This document shows positions 56,312-64,000 of a stretch of 64,000 nt of DNA, piece by piece (position 1 is the stretch's first letter; each line of letters starts with the position of its first letter). The notes below the pieces were generated by a model. That model was not told where the DNA came from. It made no database searches and saw only the letters and a program-made list of their open reading frames with translations. A program made the translations under genes and the position numbers. This stretch comes from Lactococcus termiticola (lineage in GTDB: Bacteria; Bacillota; Bacilli; Lactobacillales; Streptococcaceae): assembly GCF_003116835.1 (NCBI RefSeq), contig NZ_BFFO01000001.1, forward strand, positions 1 through 64,000, written 5' to 3'.

Positions 56312-56725
56312 TTAGAAAACTTGAAGCTGTCCCAAAAGATTGCGCAGCGTCGCAGAAAAACCTGAACCGACAAAAGCTACCGCAATGAAATACTCTGCCA
56401 ATAGCGCCCAGCCGGCAACCCAGCCAAAGCCTTCACCAAATAGGACCGAAATCCAAGAATAAGCCGATCCGGCAAAAGGCATCACCGTTGACATTTCAGC
56501 ATAAGCAAAAGCTACAAGCCCAGCTACCACCGCTGCAATCAAATAAGAGAAAACAACAGCCGGCCCGGCATATTCAGCAGCAACGATCCCCGGCAAAGTG
56601 AAAATTGATGTCGAAATAATCGTTCCAACACCCAAGGCCAGAAAATCTCTTGTACCAAGCACTTGCTCTAACTTTTTATCCTTTTGATGATACGTATCAA
56701 AACTCGCGCGTCTCGTAAAATTCAT
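56312..56725 (-). pseudogene. APC-family amino-acid permease, 3' truncated
   Basis: The 137 residues cover only the first four or five of 12 helices of an APC permease: DFLALGVGTIISTSIFTLPG, the consensus after the first helix, then FAYAEMSTVMPFAGSAYSWI and WVAGWALLAEYF. Family members have about 460 residues. The last five residues and the stop come from the adjoining cargo DNA. It keeps its ribosome site (GGAGGG), promoter and a long leader. Confidence 0.85.
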
Positions 56726-57003
56726 TTAATCCCTCCAAAAATTTCCGAATAAATTTAAAAATAATCACAAAAAAACGAATTAACCTCAGCCATTCTGTTT
56801 CATTAGCTCTCGCTAATTTTCCACCCTGAAAACGTTCTTCACATTTCATAAAATCGCACTTTTATCCTGCTTTCATTCTTGAAAAATCTCGCGCTCAAAA
56901 ATTTCATAAGATGTTTCACTTTTTTTAATCTTATGAACCTGACTTCCTGACTCCTTTCTTGAAAACTATTTTCCATTGTAATCTTTTTTGGACAAATTGT
57001 CAA
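56726..57003 (-). promoter_or_regulatory. Promoter and structured leader of the truncated permease
   Basis: On the minus strand TTGACA (57003-56998), 17 nt and TACAAT (56980-56975) give a leader of about 240 nt. It contains a perfect 10-bp hairpin TTCATAAGAT/ATCTTATGAA (56903-56937), GTTTTC/GAAAAT around AGGGTG (56816-56833), and ATTAGC-GAGA-GCTAAT (56802-56817), then a T-run about 30 nt on. This looks like an attenuator or riboswitch. AGGGTGGAA recalls a T-box, but the ACC part is missing. Confidence 0.5.
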
Positions 57004-57240
57004 AATATTATCGCATTTTACTTCATTTTCCGATAAAATACAGTCTAAATTAGAATTCCTTAATTTCAGACTGATTTAAAACGCACCATTCAAAAGCTTT
57101 TCACTCACTTCTTTACCTGAGCCGATAAAAAAAAGAACGCCTCCTCCTGCTTTCTCAGAACATTGCTTTGAGTCAGCAGTCGCATTACCGTTCTTTTTTA
57201 TCGTCCTTCAAAATAGAGCAAACAGCTTCAAATAATGGGT
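57004..57240. terminator. Terminator of the adhesin gene, plus a palindrome
   Basis: GATAAAAAAAAGAACG (57125) and CGTTCTTTTTTATC (57189-57202) pair with an inner CTGCT/AGCAG stem; on the minus strand this ends in a long T-run and terminates the pilus operon. At 57041-57073 CAGTCTAAATTA pairs with TTAATTTCAGACTG with one bulge. No gene is present. Confidence 0.7.
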
Positions 57241-60200
57241 TCAGCGTTCTTCTTCATTGATGTTTTCTTCTTGTTTTTTTCGCTTTCTAATGGCCACAGA
57301 TCCAGCAGTCACTATACCAGCAAGAGCGACAAGCCCTGCAAGTCCTGCACCTCCTGTAAAAGGAAGTGAAAAGTCCGTTACTATCAGCGCTGTTGTGCTC
57401 ATCACATAATCACTGGCCTGTGCAGCGCCACTCTGGATAAAATCTCCAACCGTCGCATTTGGGTTGCTCGCAAGCCAGTTGTTATAATCTGTGACTCCCT
57501 GCAAAGTCAGCGCATAGAAAGTTTCGGCGTAGTTGCCGTTTTCCATCGGATTGCTGCTTGCTTGGACATTATCTGTAGCATTTCCCATATAGAGATAGCT
57601 ACTATTACTGCTGTCGCTCCCTATAATCACCACGCCAACGGGCGCACCATTGACAGATTCCCCACCATCACCATTATCATCTCCGCCATCAGCATCCAGT
57701 GCTGAGGTGATGTCTGTGACTGGCGTATATCTGGCTGTTTTTGGAATCGTGTTCGTTGCGTTTGAGCTAATAGCAGTATTATCAGAGGCAACATTGATCG
57801 TGACTGTCTGATTAGGAGCGCTAAGCCCTCCCGCAGTCGCCAGCATCGCCGCATAGGTGGCGCTCAGCGAGTAACCGTAATCGGCAACATTAAAGGTTTT
57901 CCCCTGCCAAGTGTAACCTGTGATTTTGATCCCAGCTGCTGCCATATCAGCAGCACTCGCATATCCTGCTGCTGTGATAGCTTGCTGCGTGACATCTGGC
58001 AGACTTCCCGCAGAGACATTTTGAGTGTTTCCGCTTGTACCATTTACAGGATCATTTGGATTGTTGGCATCACTGATGGTCCATTTTAGAGTTGCCTGAT
58101 TAGGGACGACGATAAAGGTATAGTTGCCTGCCGCTGCCAGAAAATTTTTATAAATAGCGTTAGCAGAAGTCGAAGTCTGGAAAATTGACATGGCAGTTTG
58201 ACCATTTGCTGTACCTCCCATTGTTTTTCCAGATACGACCGCGCCAGTTGCGGCAGTATAAGCTGTATAAGTATAAGTACCCGTTTGTGCCCAAATATAA
58301 CCATCATTAGTATTGATCCAAATCGTGTAAGGAGCATTGAATGAACTAATCGAAGTGAGATTACCGTTAGGCAGAGGATTTTTCCAGCCTGCTGTCCCAC
58401 CTGAGGTAAGGAAAATCGCAGGCAGTACGGGGGTCTGCGTCGGAACGACGCTTCCAACTGCACCTGATACGGTCGTTGAGTTTGGAAGCGTGCCCGTCCA
58501 GCTCGTATTACCGCTCACGGCGCCTGTGACGAGCTTGCCCGCCACACCATTGGCACCTGGTGTATCCTTTTCCCCTGGTAGTCCGCCTGTACTTGAGCTG
58601 AACTGATAGTTAAAGGTAACACTTTGTGTGATTGGAGCAAGCGTTACTGTATAGCTATTGCCTGAGGCTGCAAAGGTAGGCGCAGCTGTCCCCGTTGGGA
58701 ACTGTGCAGGATTCGTCTGTGTCCCAGTAACCGTCGTCATGTTTGTCCCAGCAATACTTGAAATATAATAGCCCGCCGGCACTTTTCCATTCATTGTTGT
58801 ATTGATTGTCGTGGTCGGTAGTGCCGTGCCAACATCGCCCTGATAGCTACCAAAGCTAGGGGCTGCTGGTGTGTTGAGTGCCCCTGTCGCATAGGTATAG
58901 GTGCCAGTCGCAGTTGGCTGAGCGCTCAGGACAACGGTATAAGCATTCGCACCTGTCCCTGACGTATCTGCACCAACCGTAAGTCCTGCCACTGTTAGGC
59001 CGTTTAGCGTCGCTGATGTCGTTCCCCCTGAAGCAATAGTTGTTGTGCCCTGTTTAATAGCAGAGATATAGTAGCCCGCTGGAATCTTTCCTGTTAAGTC
59101 TGTTGTCACACTTGAAGGAATTGCCGTTCCCGTCGTCAAATTATTGTAAGTCACTGTCGGAAAGGAAGCTGCATTCCCAGAAGCATTACTAAAAGTCAGT
59201 ACATTATTTGTGAGTGGAGTATAAGCCACGTTAATAACATTGGGATTGTTTGATACTGTCGGATCATAACTCTGCACCGTTACTGCCGTTCCATAGGAAG
59301 TCGTTGTATAGCCTGCCAAGGCTGGAGGAACAAAGTTATAGCTGTTCCCTGTGGCATTGACAGTTGACGGCGTCGTAGCCGCAGCAGCTGTCCCAATAAT
59401 ATCAGAAATGTTCGCTGTAATGGTTGTGCTTGGCGCAATCACTGCCTTTGAGCTATTATTAAGATAATTGACAATAACAGGCTCTGTTCCTTTTTGTCCG
59501 CTAAATGTCAACGAACTCAAATCAAGCGAGAGATTTCCTGTCAGTCCCCCTGTAGATCCAAAAGCTCCGATATTCATTGTAGAGTTGACCGTAATAGTCT
59601 GACTGGTCGTTACAGCTGAATTCTTCGTTGCAAAACTACTATTTAATGGCTGCTCAGTTAGGGTAAGTGTGCCAGTTATTTGTCCTTGTGCATTGGTACT
59701 ACCATTTGGAGCCCACGTGATCGTTATTCTTTCATTCTGAGTGGTGGGCAATGTTTGTGTTTCAGTATTAAGAATTGGAACCATCGTAAAAGGGTAACCT
59801 GGCGCCGCTTTAGTGGCATAGCCCGTACGAACTAATGCTCCTGTTCCATCTGTTGTCCGAATCGAGATTTGTGTTGCGATGCCAGTCGTTCCTTGTGAAG
59901 TTCCACCCGCTCCATCTGAACCATCTAAAGGTCCCAAAGCATAGCCTGTCCCATAACCTGTGGTATTATTGTAAAAATCACGCCCCGCAAAAACTGAATT
60001 AGTCAATCCAGCAATGCCAAGACCACCGCCTCTCGGGTTAGTTGTCGGATTCCCCCAGGCTGGATCAGCTGCGATTGGAGGAATCGGTGCATTGTTGAAA
60101 TTTGTTGACATCTGCGTTTTGGATGCGGGTGTAAGAAAGAAGCCCATCCCATCGCCCACTCCAAAAGGACCGTTTGTACCTGAAGCGACATCACCTGCAG

Positions 60201-60339
60201 TGGTTGACTTCGAAGATTGGAAGATTCCCGAGAGAGTAAAGCCTGCCGACATTGTCATGTTTGATGCCCCATTGAAGTAGGCAAATCCTGTCGTATAAGT
60301 AGGGGACGTCTTTAAAGTAAAGTTGAGCGCATTCCCCAT
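57241..60339 (-). CDS. Pilus-associated lectin adhesin, main part (out of frame with its start)
   Basis: At least 1032 residues follow the frame break. The first about 250 form an L-type lectin-like domain (FAYFNGASNMTMSAGFTLSG, VGDGMGFFLTP, GGGLGIAGL, ITITWAPNG-like strands). Several MucBP-like beta units follow (VIVNYLNNSSKAVIAPSTTI, then two related units with KIPAGYYISAI and KVPAGYYISSI). The end has the sorting signal LPFTGGAGLAGLVALAGI and a basic tail. It should be linked to the wall or pilus tip by sortase. The in-frame Met at 60339 has no ribosome site. Shifting one base at the G8 tract joins it to the signal-peptide frame 60350-60736. It resembles the lectin adhesin of the L. lactis pilus locus (YhhB). 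Confidence 0.85.
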   Translation of the reverse strand: MGNALNFTLKTSPTYTTGFAYFNGASNMTMSAGFTLSGIFQSSKSTTAGDVASGTNGPFGVGDGMGFFLTPASKTQMSTNFNNAPIPPIAADPAWGNPTTNPRGGGLGIAGLTNSVFAGRDFYNNTTGYGTGYALGPLDGSDGAGGTSQGTTGIATQISIRTTDGTGALVRTGYATKAAPGYPFTMVPILNTETQTLPTTQNERITITWAPNGSTNAQGQITGTLTLTEQPLNSSFATKNSAVTTSQTITVNSTMNIGAFGSTGGLTGNLSLDLSSLTFSGQKGTEPVIVNYLNNSSKAVIAPSTTITANISDIIGTAAAATTPSTVNATGNSYNFVPPALAGYTTTSYGTAVTVQSYDPTVSNNPNVINVAYTPLTNNVLTFSNASGNAASFPTVTYNNLTTGTAIPSSVTTDLTGKIPAGYYISAIKQGTTTIASGGTTSATLNGLTVAGLTVGADTSGTGANAYTVVLSAQPTATGTYTYATGALNTPAAPSFGSYQGDVGTALPTTTINTTMNGKVPAGYYISSIAGTNMTTVTGTQTNPAQFPTGTAAPTFAASGNSYTVTLAPITQSVTFNYQFSSSTGGLPGEKDTPGANGVAGKLVTGAVSGNTSWTGTLPNSTTVSGAVGSVVPTQTPVLPAIFLTSGGTAGWKNPLPNGNLTSISSFNAPYTIWINTNDGYIWAQTGTYTYTAYTAATGAVVSGKTMGGTANGQTAMSIFQTSTSANAIYKNFLAAAGNYTFIVVPNQATLKWTISDANNPNDPVNGTSGNTQNVSAGSLPDVTQQAITAAGYASAADMAAAGIKITGYTWQGKTFNVADYGYSLSATYAAMLATAGGLSAPNQTVTINVASDNTAISSNATNTIPKTARYTPVTDITSALDADGGDDNGDGGESVNGAPVGVVIIGSDSSNSSYLYMGNATDNVQASSNPMENGNYAETFYALTLQGVTDYNNWLASNPNATVGDFIQSGAAQASDYVMSTTALIVTDFSLPFTGGAGLAGLVALAGIVTAGSVAIRKRKKQEENINEEER

Positions 60340-60349
60340 TTTAGAGCCC

Positions 60350-60736
60350 TCACCCGATGACGCTCCATACGCAGAAGCCCCCCCCTAACGTCCAGTTTGC
60401 TGTTTGGGTAATGTCACTCGCCTGATAAGTATGATCTCCCGTATCAGCCGTCCCTCCAGCTGTTAACTGCCCATTGGCAGGGGTGGTCGCAGCTTTCACT
60501 TTTTGGATGGGAGTATTTAGAAAAGGAGTGAATGCAGGGAGCACACCACCGCTAAAAAGCACGACTGTTAAAGAAGCATATAGCCATTTTTCCCTGATTT
60601 CCAAGTACGGAAGTTCGTTTTCTGGACATTTCCTAACGATGCTGTCTTCCTTTTTTCGTGAGACACAGGAGGGTTTTCGGTTTTCAGTAGATTTCTTTTT
60701 TTGAGCGTTATTCTTTTCATGCTTTGAATGATACAT
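60350..60736 (-). CDS. N-terminal part of the lectin adhesin (signal peptide), ends by frameshift
   Basis: The 128-residue frame starts after GGAGGAAAGG. A long basic N-region precedes a hydrophobic helix (REKWLYASLTVVLFSGGVLP), an extended signal peptide. A mature start VKAATTPANGQLTAGGTADT follows, and then TANWTLGGG, where a run of eight G leads to a stop 9 codons on. With seven G the frame runs on as GGASAYGASSGEGSKMGNAL into the lectin part. Whether cells carry a mix of tract lengths cannot be seen from one sequence. Confidence 0.8.
   Translation of the reverse strand: MYHSKHEKNNAQKKKSTENRKPSCVSRKKEDSIVRKCPENELPYLEIREKWLYASLTVVLFSGGVLPAFTPFLNTPIQKVKAATTPANGQLTAGGTADTGDHTYQASDITQTANWTLGGGFCVWSVIG
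60378..60385 (-). repeat. G8 homopolymer tract in the adhesin gene
   Basis: Eight C on the plus strand (G on the coding strand) lie about 120 codons into the adhesin gene, exactly at the frame break. Such tracts gain or lose a base easily during replication. Losing one G (or gaining two) restores a reading frame of about 1160 residues. Confidence 0.9.
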
Positions 60737-60750
60737 CCTTTCCTCCCTTC

Positions 60751-61473
60751 TTAATTTTTCTGATGCTTTCGTCTTCTAAGCAGTACGGCGAAAAGCAGAC
60801 TGAGAAAGCCGCCTAACACCCAAAAAATCTGAGCTGCACCTCCCGTTTTCGGCAATAGCTGATTTAAAGTACCGTTTTTTCCTCCTTCATGCTCTCCTTT
60901 AGGATTCGGCTGTGGCTGTGGTGTCTTACCTCCTGAAGGCGGTTGTGCCTCGACGCTGGACTTCGGATAGAGAGTGAGCGTGTCCAGGTAAGCGTGATTA
61001 GCTTCACTCCAAACTGGAAGCTCGATCAAAAGCGGCTTGGCTGGATAAAGAAGGCCTTTACTAGGATTCGCTTCTTCTTCCACCAGATAAATGCCATCAG
61101 CCAGCTGGAGTGAAGCTTGTCCATTCTGATCAGTCAAAATCTGGCTCGGTGCGCCAACAGATTGATACGTTGATGCTACATTAGGATCGATCTTCTCTGA
61201 TCCTGCTGCTCTGATTTCTTGAATCACATAAGTAATCCCCGGAATCAAGCGCAACTCTTTTCCCGTATTATCATAGACAGGAAGATGATTGATCTCTTCT
61301 CCCGTATTGATGGTCTGACTTTCTTGAAAACCTGTCGCACCATTTGAGAGCCCATATTTGACGATCGTCACGGTCTGCGTATGCGTTGCTGCTTGCGTGA
61401 TACTTGCGACTCCTAGACTAACGCACAATACGAAAAACATGATCAGTTGATGGAGATACTTTTTTGCTCTCAT
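60751..61473 (-). CDS. Small LPKTG pilin / pilus anchor
   Basis: The 240-residue protein has a Sec signal (LGVASITQA-ATH). Two prealbumin-like beta domains follow, with ITYVIQEIRAAGSEK and ILTDQNGQASLQLADGIYLVEEE, in which the E of a pilin E-box is visible. A proline-rich stretch leads to the sorting signal LLPKTGGAAQIFWVLGGF and the tail RRRKHQKN. It resembles minor or basal pilins that end a pilus and are fixed to the wall. It overlaps the sortase gene by 4 nt. Confidence 0.85.
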   Translation of the reverse strand: MRAKKYLHQLIMFFVLCVSLGVASITQAATHTQTVTIVKYGLSNGATGFQESQTINTGEEINHLPVYDNTGKELRLIPGITYVIQEIRAAGSEKIDPNVASTYQSVGAPSQILTDQNGQASLQLADGIYLVEEEANPSKGLLYPAKPLLIELPVWSEANHAYLDTLTLYPKSSVEAQPPSGGKTPQPQPNPKGEHEGGKNGTLNQLLPKTGGAAQIFWVLGGFLSLLFAVLLRRRKHQKN

Positions 61474-62774
61474 TTCTCCTCCTTCCCATTTTTTCTTCTC
61501 TTTTTCTGACTCTCTTTCGTTGGAAGCGGATAAGAGCGAAGATACGTGAGATGTTCAAGGGCTTGCTCGCTTTGCACGACAAGCTGCCGATGGGCACGTC
61601 CGATCCTTACCGCTGTCTGATCATGCGGGCCCTTGACATAATCATGCTCTCTTCCTTCATAAGTGTTCGCGACCTGCTGCTGGACAAATTTACGCCAGTT
61701 TTCAGTCTTTTGATGATAAATCAGATATTTTAACTCTTTTTTCTCCCTTTGAAAACGATAATAATTGATGACGGCACCCTCTCCTAAAGCTTGTGCCTGA
61801 TATTTGGCCAGCTTTTTGCTGCTGGTCAGATAAATTCCGAAGCCAAATTCTCCATCTCTGGCATCTTTTGATAAAGTCAGATGTGTTGATGCCGTGAGAG
61901 TGGCACGATAAAATGGAGCACGCTTTCTCAAAATCCAGAGCAGAAGCGCTCCGATTCCCAAAAGAGCCAAAAAGATAGAAATCAGAAAAACCCAAAAAGG
62001 ATAGCCAAATTGATTTCGATTGATTCGCTCTGTCGGTGTTATTTTTGAGAGTGCGATCCGTTTTCCCGTGACTAAGAGCCGTTCATTATTAATCCCCGTC
62101 GGATAACAAGTCACAAGTGTCGCCAGATCCTCACCTTTGATAATCCCCAAAGTTGAAACATCGCTCGGATTAACGACTTTAATATTAATCACTTCATATT
62201 TCAAATCAAGATTTAAGGTATGAAGATAGAAAACATCATCTTTTTTCAACTTATCTAAATCACTAAAAAGTGTATCATTGACCCGTCCAGAGTGCGCTGC
62301 CAAGACAGTATGTGTATTAGTACCACCAATGGGTAAACTCGTCTGCGAGAGATGACCGACCCCAATAGCAAGTGTACTTTCTGCATCGCCATGATAGATA
62401 GGCACATCATTGACCGTAATCTGTGGAATTGAGATATAACCCATCATGCCTGATTTATCAATATTTAACGTACTATTGTAATCTGGAATTTTTCCAGACC
62501 AAGGAATATGCTGACTCATGTCATAGACATATTCATTGTAAAGACGAGCATTGTAGAGTTTTGCCTGATCTAACATCTCTGTTATTTTTGACTTGCTTGT
62601 CTTTGAAAGTTCTGAATTAAAATTTTGAACAGACTTGACTGCCTGTTGTGACGCCAAGTAATTTGCGACAATCGGGTAAAAGAGTACCCCCAAAGCAGTA
62701 AGCAAAAGGATTGTGGATAAGATATTACGAATGGAATGTTTACTTCTAGCGGATTTTTTAGGTTTTTTATTCAT
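61470..62774 (-). CDS. srtC: Class C pilus sortase fused to a DUF3990/ART-like domain
   Basis: The 434-residue product starts at the ATG after AAGGAAGG. Helix 1 is at about 17-40. The outer sortase domain has His 161 (TVLAAHSGRVND), Cys 223 (LATLVTCYPTG) and Arg 232 (NNERLLVTGKR). Helix 2 spans about 257-282, as in class C enzymes that polymerise pilins. Beyond it lies an extra cytosolic domain (about 288-415) with FYRATL, GEFGFGIYLTSSKKLA, INYYRF, WRKFV, EHDYVKGPHDQ and VVQSEQALEHL. These follow the order of DUF3990 proteins (LYHGS, DFGxGFYxT, YDxVxGPxAD, TEKAL). The His-Gly of LYHGS is Arg-Ala here, so NAD use is uncertain. Class C sortases usually end soon after helix 2. Confidence 0.85.
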   Translation of the reverse strand: MNKKPKKSARSKHSIRNILSTILLLTALGVLFYPIVANYLASQQAVKSVQNFNSELSKTSKSKITEMLDQAKLYNARLYNEYVYDMSQHIPWSGKIPDYNSTLNIDKSGMMGYISIPQITVNDVPIYHGDAESTLAIGVGHLSQTSLPIGGTNTHTVLAAHSGRVNDTLFSDLDKLKKDDVFYLHTLNLDLKYEVINIKVVNPSDVSTLGIIKGEDLATLVTCYPTGINNERLLVTGKRIALSKITPTERINRNQFGYPFWVFLISIFLALLGIGALLLWILRKRAPFYRATLTASTHLTLSKDARDGEFGFGIYLTSSKKLAKYQAQALGEGAVINYYRFQREKKELKYLIYHQKTENWRKFVQQQVANTYEGREHDYVKGPHDQTAVRIGRAHRQLVVQSEQALEHLTYLRSYPLPTKESQKKRRKNGKEEK

Positions 62775-62821
62775 CCTATCCGCCTTCCTTTCATAAATTC
62801 TTAACTGCAACCCTCATAAAA

Positions 62822-64000
62822 TTATGCTTGCTCTTCTTCGTTATTACGACGACGACGGATAACAAATCCAGCAATGCCTGCCCCTGCTGCCACAATTACA
62901 ATAGCAGCAAGACCTTCACCACCAGTAAATGGTAAGGCAAAGGGTTTGTTATTGGTAATGACGTTATCATTTGTACCTGGTGTGTAGGTTCCACCCTCAT
63001 AATAAGTTGTATTAGCTGTAGAGCTACCGTCAGCTGCTGGTGTTGTATCCGCAGTTACTGCAAAGACATTAGCCCCTGTATTTGTGTCAGGTAAAGTATA
63101 ACCATTTGGCGATACAATTTCGACTGCATAATAGTTTTGTGAATTAATCCGGTCAGTATTACTATCCACAAGATTAAGTCCCGTGAAAGTCGCCACTTTA
63201 CCATTTGTTGAGGAAACTGTCGTTGGACTACTTCCAGCAGCAACCGTTGTTCCATCAGCATTAAGAAATTCTGCGCTAGTAGATGTAGCCCCAGCTGTCA
63301 AAGTACCATTACTATAAGTTGAACTTTCTGCAAGTGCTTGAGCATCTGATAAGCTAGCAGCTTTCACAAGAGCAAATACTGCCCCATTAAGACCACCATT
63401 TGCAGCTGTTGTCTGACCTGCTGCCACTTTTGAAAGTGCAACACCACCAACATTAAGCGTTGAACTAGCTGTCGTACTGTTCGTTGCCAAAACCGCACCA
63501 TAAGCATTTGTGATTGCTGTTGAAGCCTTATCTGATAGCGAGCCTACGGTACCAGCATTGACAGTTGTAGGAATAACAACATTTAAAGCACCATCAGCAT
63601 TACCAAGTGCAGCAGCAACTTTTTGTTGTCCAGAAGAAAGCAAAGTGATAGTAACTGTTTGACCGCTTGTTGTGACTGTGTAGTCTGTTCCAGCTGTCAA
63701 TGTTACAGGAACAGGATTTCCCGAACCATCTGTAACGTTGATCACAACAGGGTTTGATGTATTATAAGTCACCCCAGTTGGCAAAGTATCAGTGATAACA
63801 TATGAGCCTGTCACCCCTGTTGTTCCATCTCCATTGCTTGTTTGAGATGAGTCGAAAACTGTATTGACATTAAAGTTGACTGTATCTCCAGCAGCTGCGG
63901 TTGTTGTAATTCCACTATCGGCACTATTTGACCAAGTGCCATCATTAGCATTGTCATCACCAACATTTCCCATGTTACCTGAGCCATTATTATCAGTAGA
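62822..64000 (-). CDS. Backbone pilin, N-terminus beyond the window
   Basis: The frame is open to the right edge; 392 residues are visible. A fimbrial isopeptide domain (SYVITDTLPTGVTYNTSNPV, VTITLLSSGQQ) is followed by a Cna-B-like domain starting GGVALSKVAAGQTTAANGGL, with NGAVFALVKA and the E-box region NYYAVEIVSPNGYTLPDT. The end carries the sorting signal ALPFTGGEGLAAIVIVAAGA and a tail RRRRNNEEEQA. It should be polymerised by the sortase encoded just downstream. It corresponds to the backbone pilin (YhgE) of the L. lactis pilus operon. Confidence 0.88.
   Translation of the reverse strand, partial: STDNNGSGNMGNVGDDNANDGTWSNSADSGITTTAAAGDTVNFNVNTVFDSSQTSNGDGTTGVTGSYVITDTLPTGVTYNTSNPVVINVTDGSGNPVPVTLTAGTDYTVTTSGQTVTITLLSSGQQKVAAALGNADGALNVVIPTTVNAGTVGSLSDKASTAITNAYGAVLATNSTTASSTLNVGGVALSKVAAGQTTAANGGLNGAVFALVKAASLSDAQALAESSTYSNGTLTAGATSTSAEFLNADGTTVAAGSSPTTVSSTNGKVATFTGLNLVDSNTDRINSQNYYAVEIVSPNGYTLPDTNTGANVFAVTADTTPAADGSSTANTTYYEGGTYTPGTNDNVITNNKPFALPFTGGEGLAAIVIVAAGAGIAGFVIRRRRNNEEEQA

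Noticed and set aside
56816-56833. T-box in the permease leader
   Set aside because: AGGGTGGAA is present, but the following ACC-GCG half needed for the antiterminator bulge is missing and no specifier stem was recognised.
50850-57003. Prophage
   Set aside because: Only an integrase and a damaged small gene are present; there are no structural, packaging, lysis or replication genes.
58337-58606. Valine/proline-rich plus-strand frame opposite the adhesin
   Set aside because: It is antisense to the repetitive adhesin; its regularity follows from the repeats.
61470-62774. C-terminal extension of the sortase as part of the enzyme itself
   Set aside because: It lies beyond the second membrane helix, on the opposite side of the membrane from the active site, and class C sortases usually end there.

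Overview
The window looks like chromosome from a Lactococcus or a very close Streptococcaceae relative. The order coiA-pepF-O-methyltransferase-prsA-alaS, the divergent fabI/fabZ pair, a PurBox placed about 75 bp upstream of a purine permease start, a pyrG attenuator of the lactococcal/Bacillus type and a backbone pilin/sortase C/lectin-adhesin pilus locus all fit that group. By eye the core genes are richer in G+C than is usual for Lactococcus lactis. Both ends and the 51-57 kb stretch are visibly more AT-rich and carry mobile-element debris.

Layout. 0-4.4 kb: the end of an IS3-family transposase that has cut off an epimerase-like gene, then an AT-rich cassette of MFS exporter, glycosyltransferase and tandem hexapeptide acyltransferase facing an HxlR regulator. 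4.5-31.5 kb, mostly minus strand: LLM flavin oxidoreductase, secreted sortase-like protein, hslO, pyrG, a truA/pyridoxal-kinase/ECF operon, a larA lactate-racemase operon with a GlpF-type channel, lipoprotein-smpB, the alaS-prsA-pepF-coiA block, a purine permease, a HAD phosphatase and a secreted papain-like protease. 31.7-34.7 kb: lutABC for lactate oxidation. 34.8-50.7 kb: membrane proteins, two DoxX paralogues, rpsT, recD2, aroA-aroK, a BceRS-like two-component system, fabI/fabZ, an amino-acid binding lipoprotein and galE.

50.8-57.2 kb is a mosaic: a tyrosine integrase with a damaged excisionase-like gene, a TetR-controlled DHA2 drug exporter with three operator copies, the 3' end of yacL cut by an IS remnant, three small cargo genes, and a truncated amino-acid permease that keeps its long structured leader. 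57.2-64 kb is a pilus operon on the minus strand (it runs off the right edge): backbone pilin, class C sortase, small LPKTG pilin, and a large lectin-domain adhesin split by a run of eight G.

Main points. (1) The pilus sortase carries a C-terminal, predicted cytosolic domain resembling DUF3990 / ADP-ribosyltransferase-like proteins. (2) The adhesin is one frameshift at a G8 tract away from being full length, which suggests phase variation. (3) At least five unrelated genes start at or within about 1 nt of the predicted transcription start (leaderless mRNAs), and a sixth is close. (4) Lactate racemisation (larA plus channel) and lactate oxidation (lutABC) occur together, each with a clear palindrome at its promoter. 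All functional calls are by reading motifs; no searches were run.
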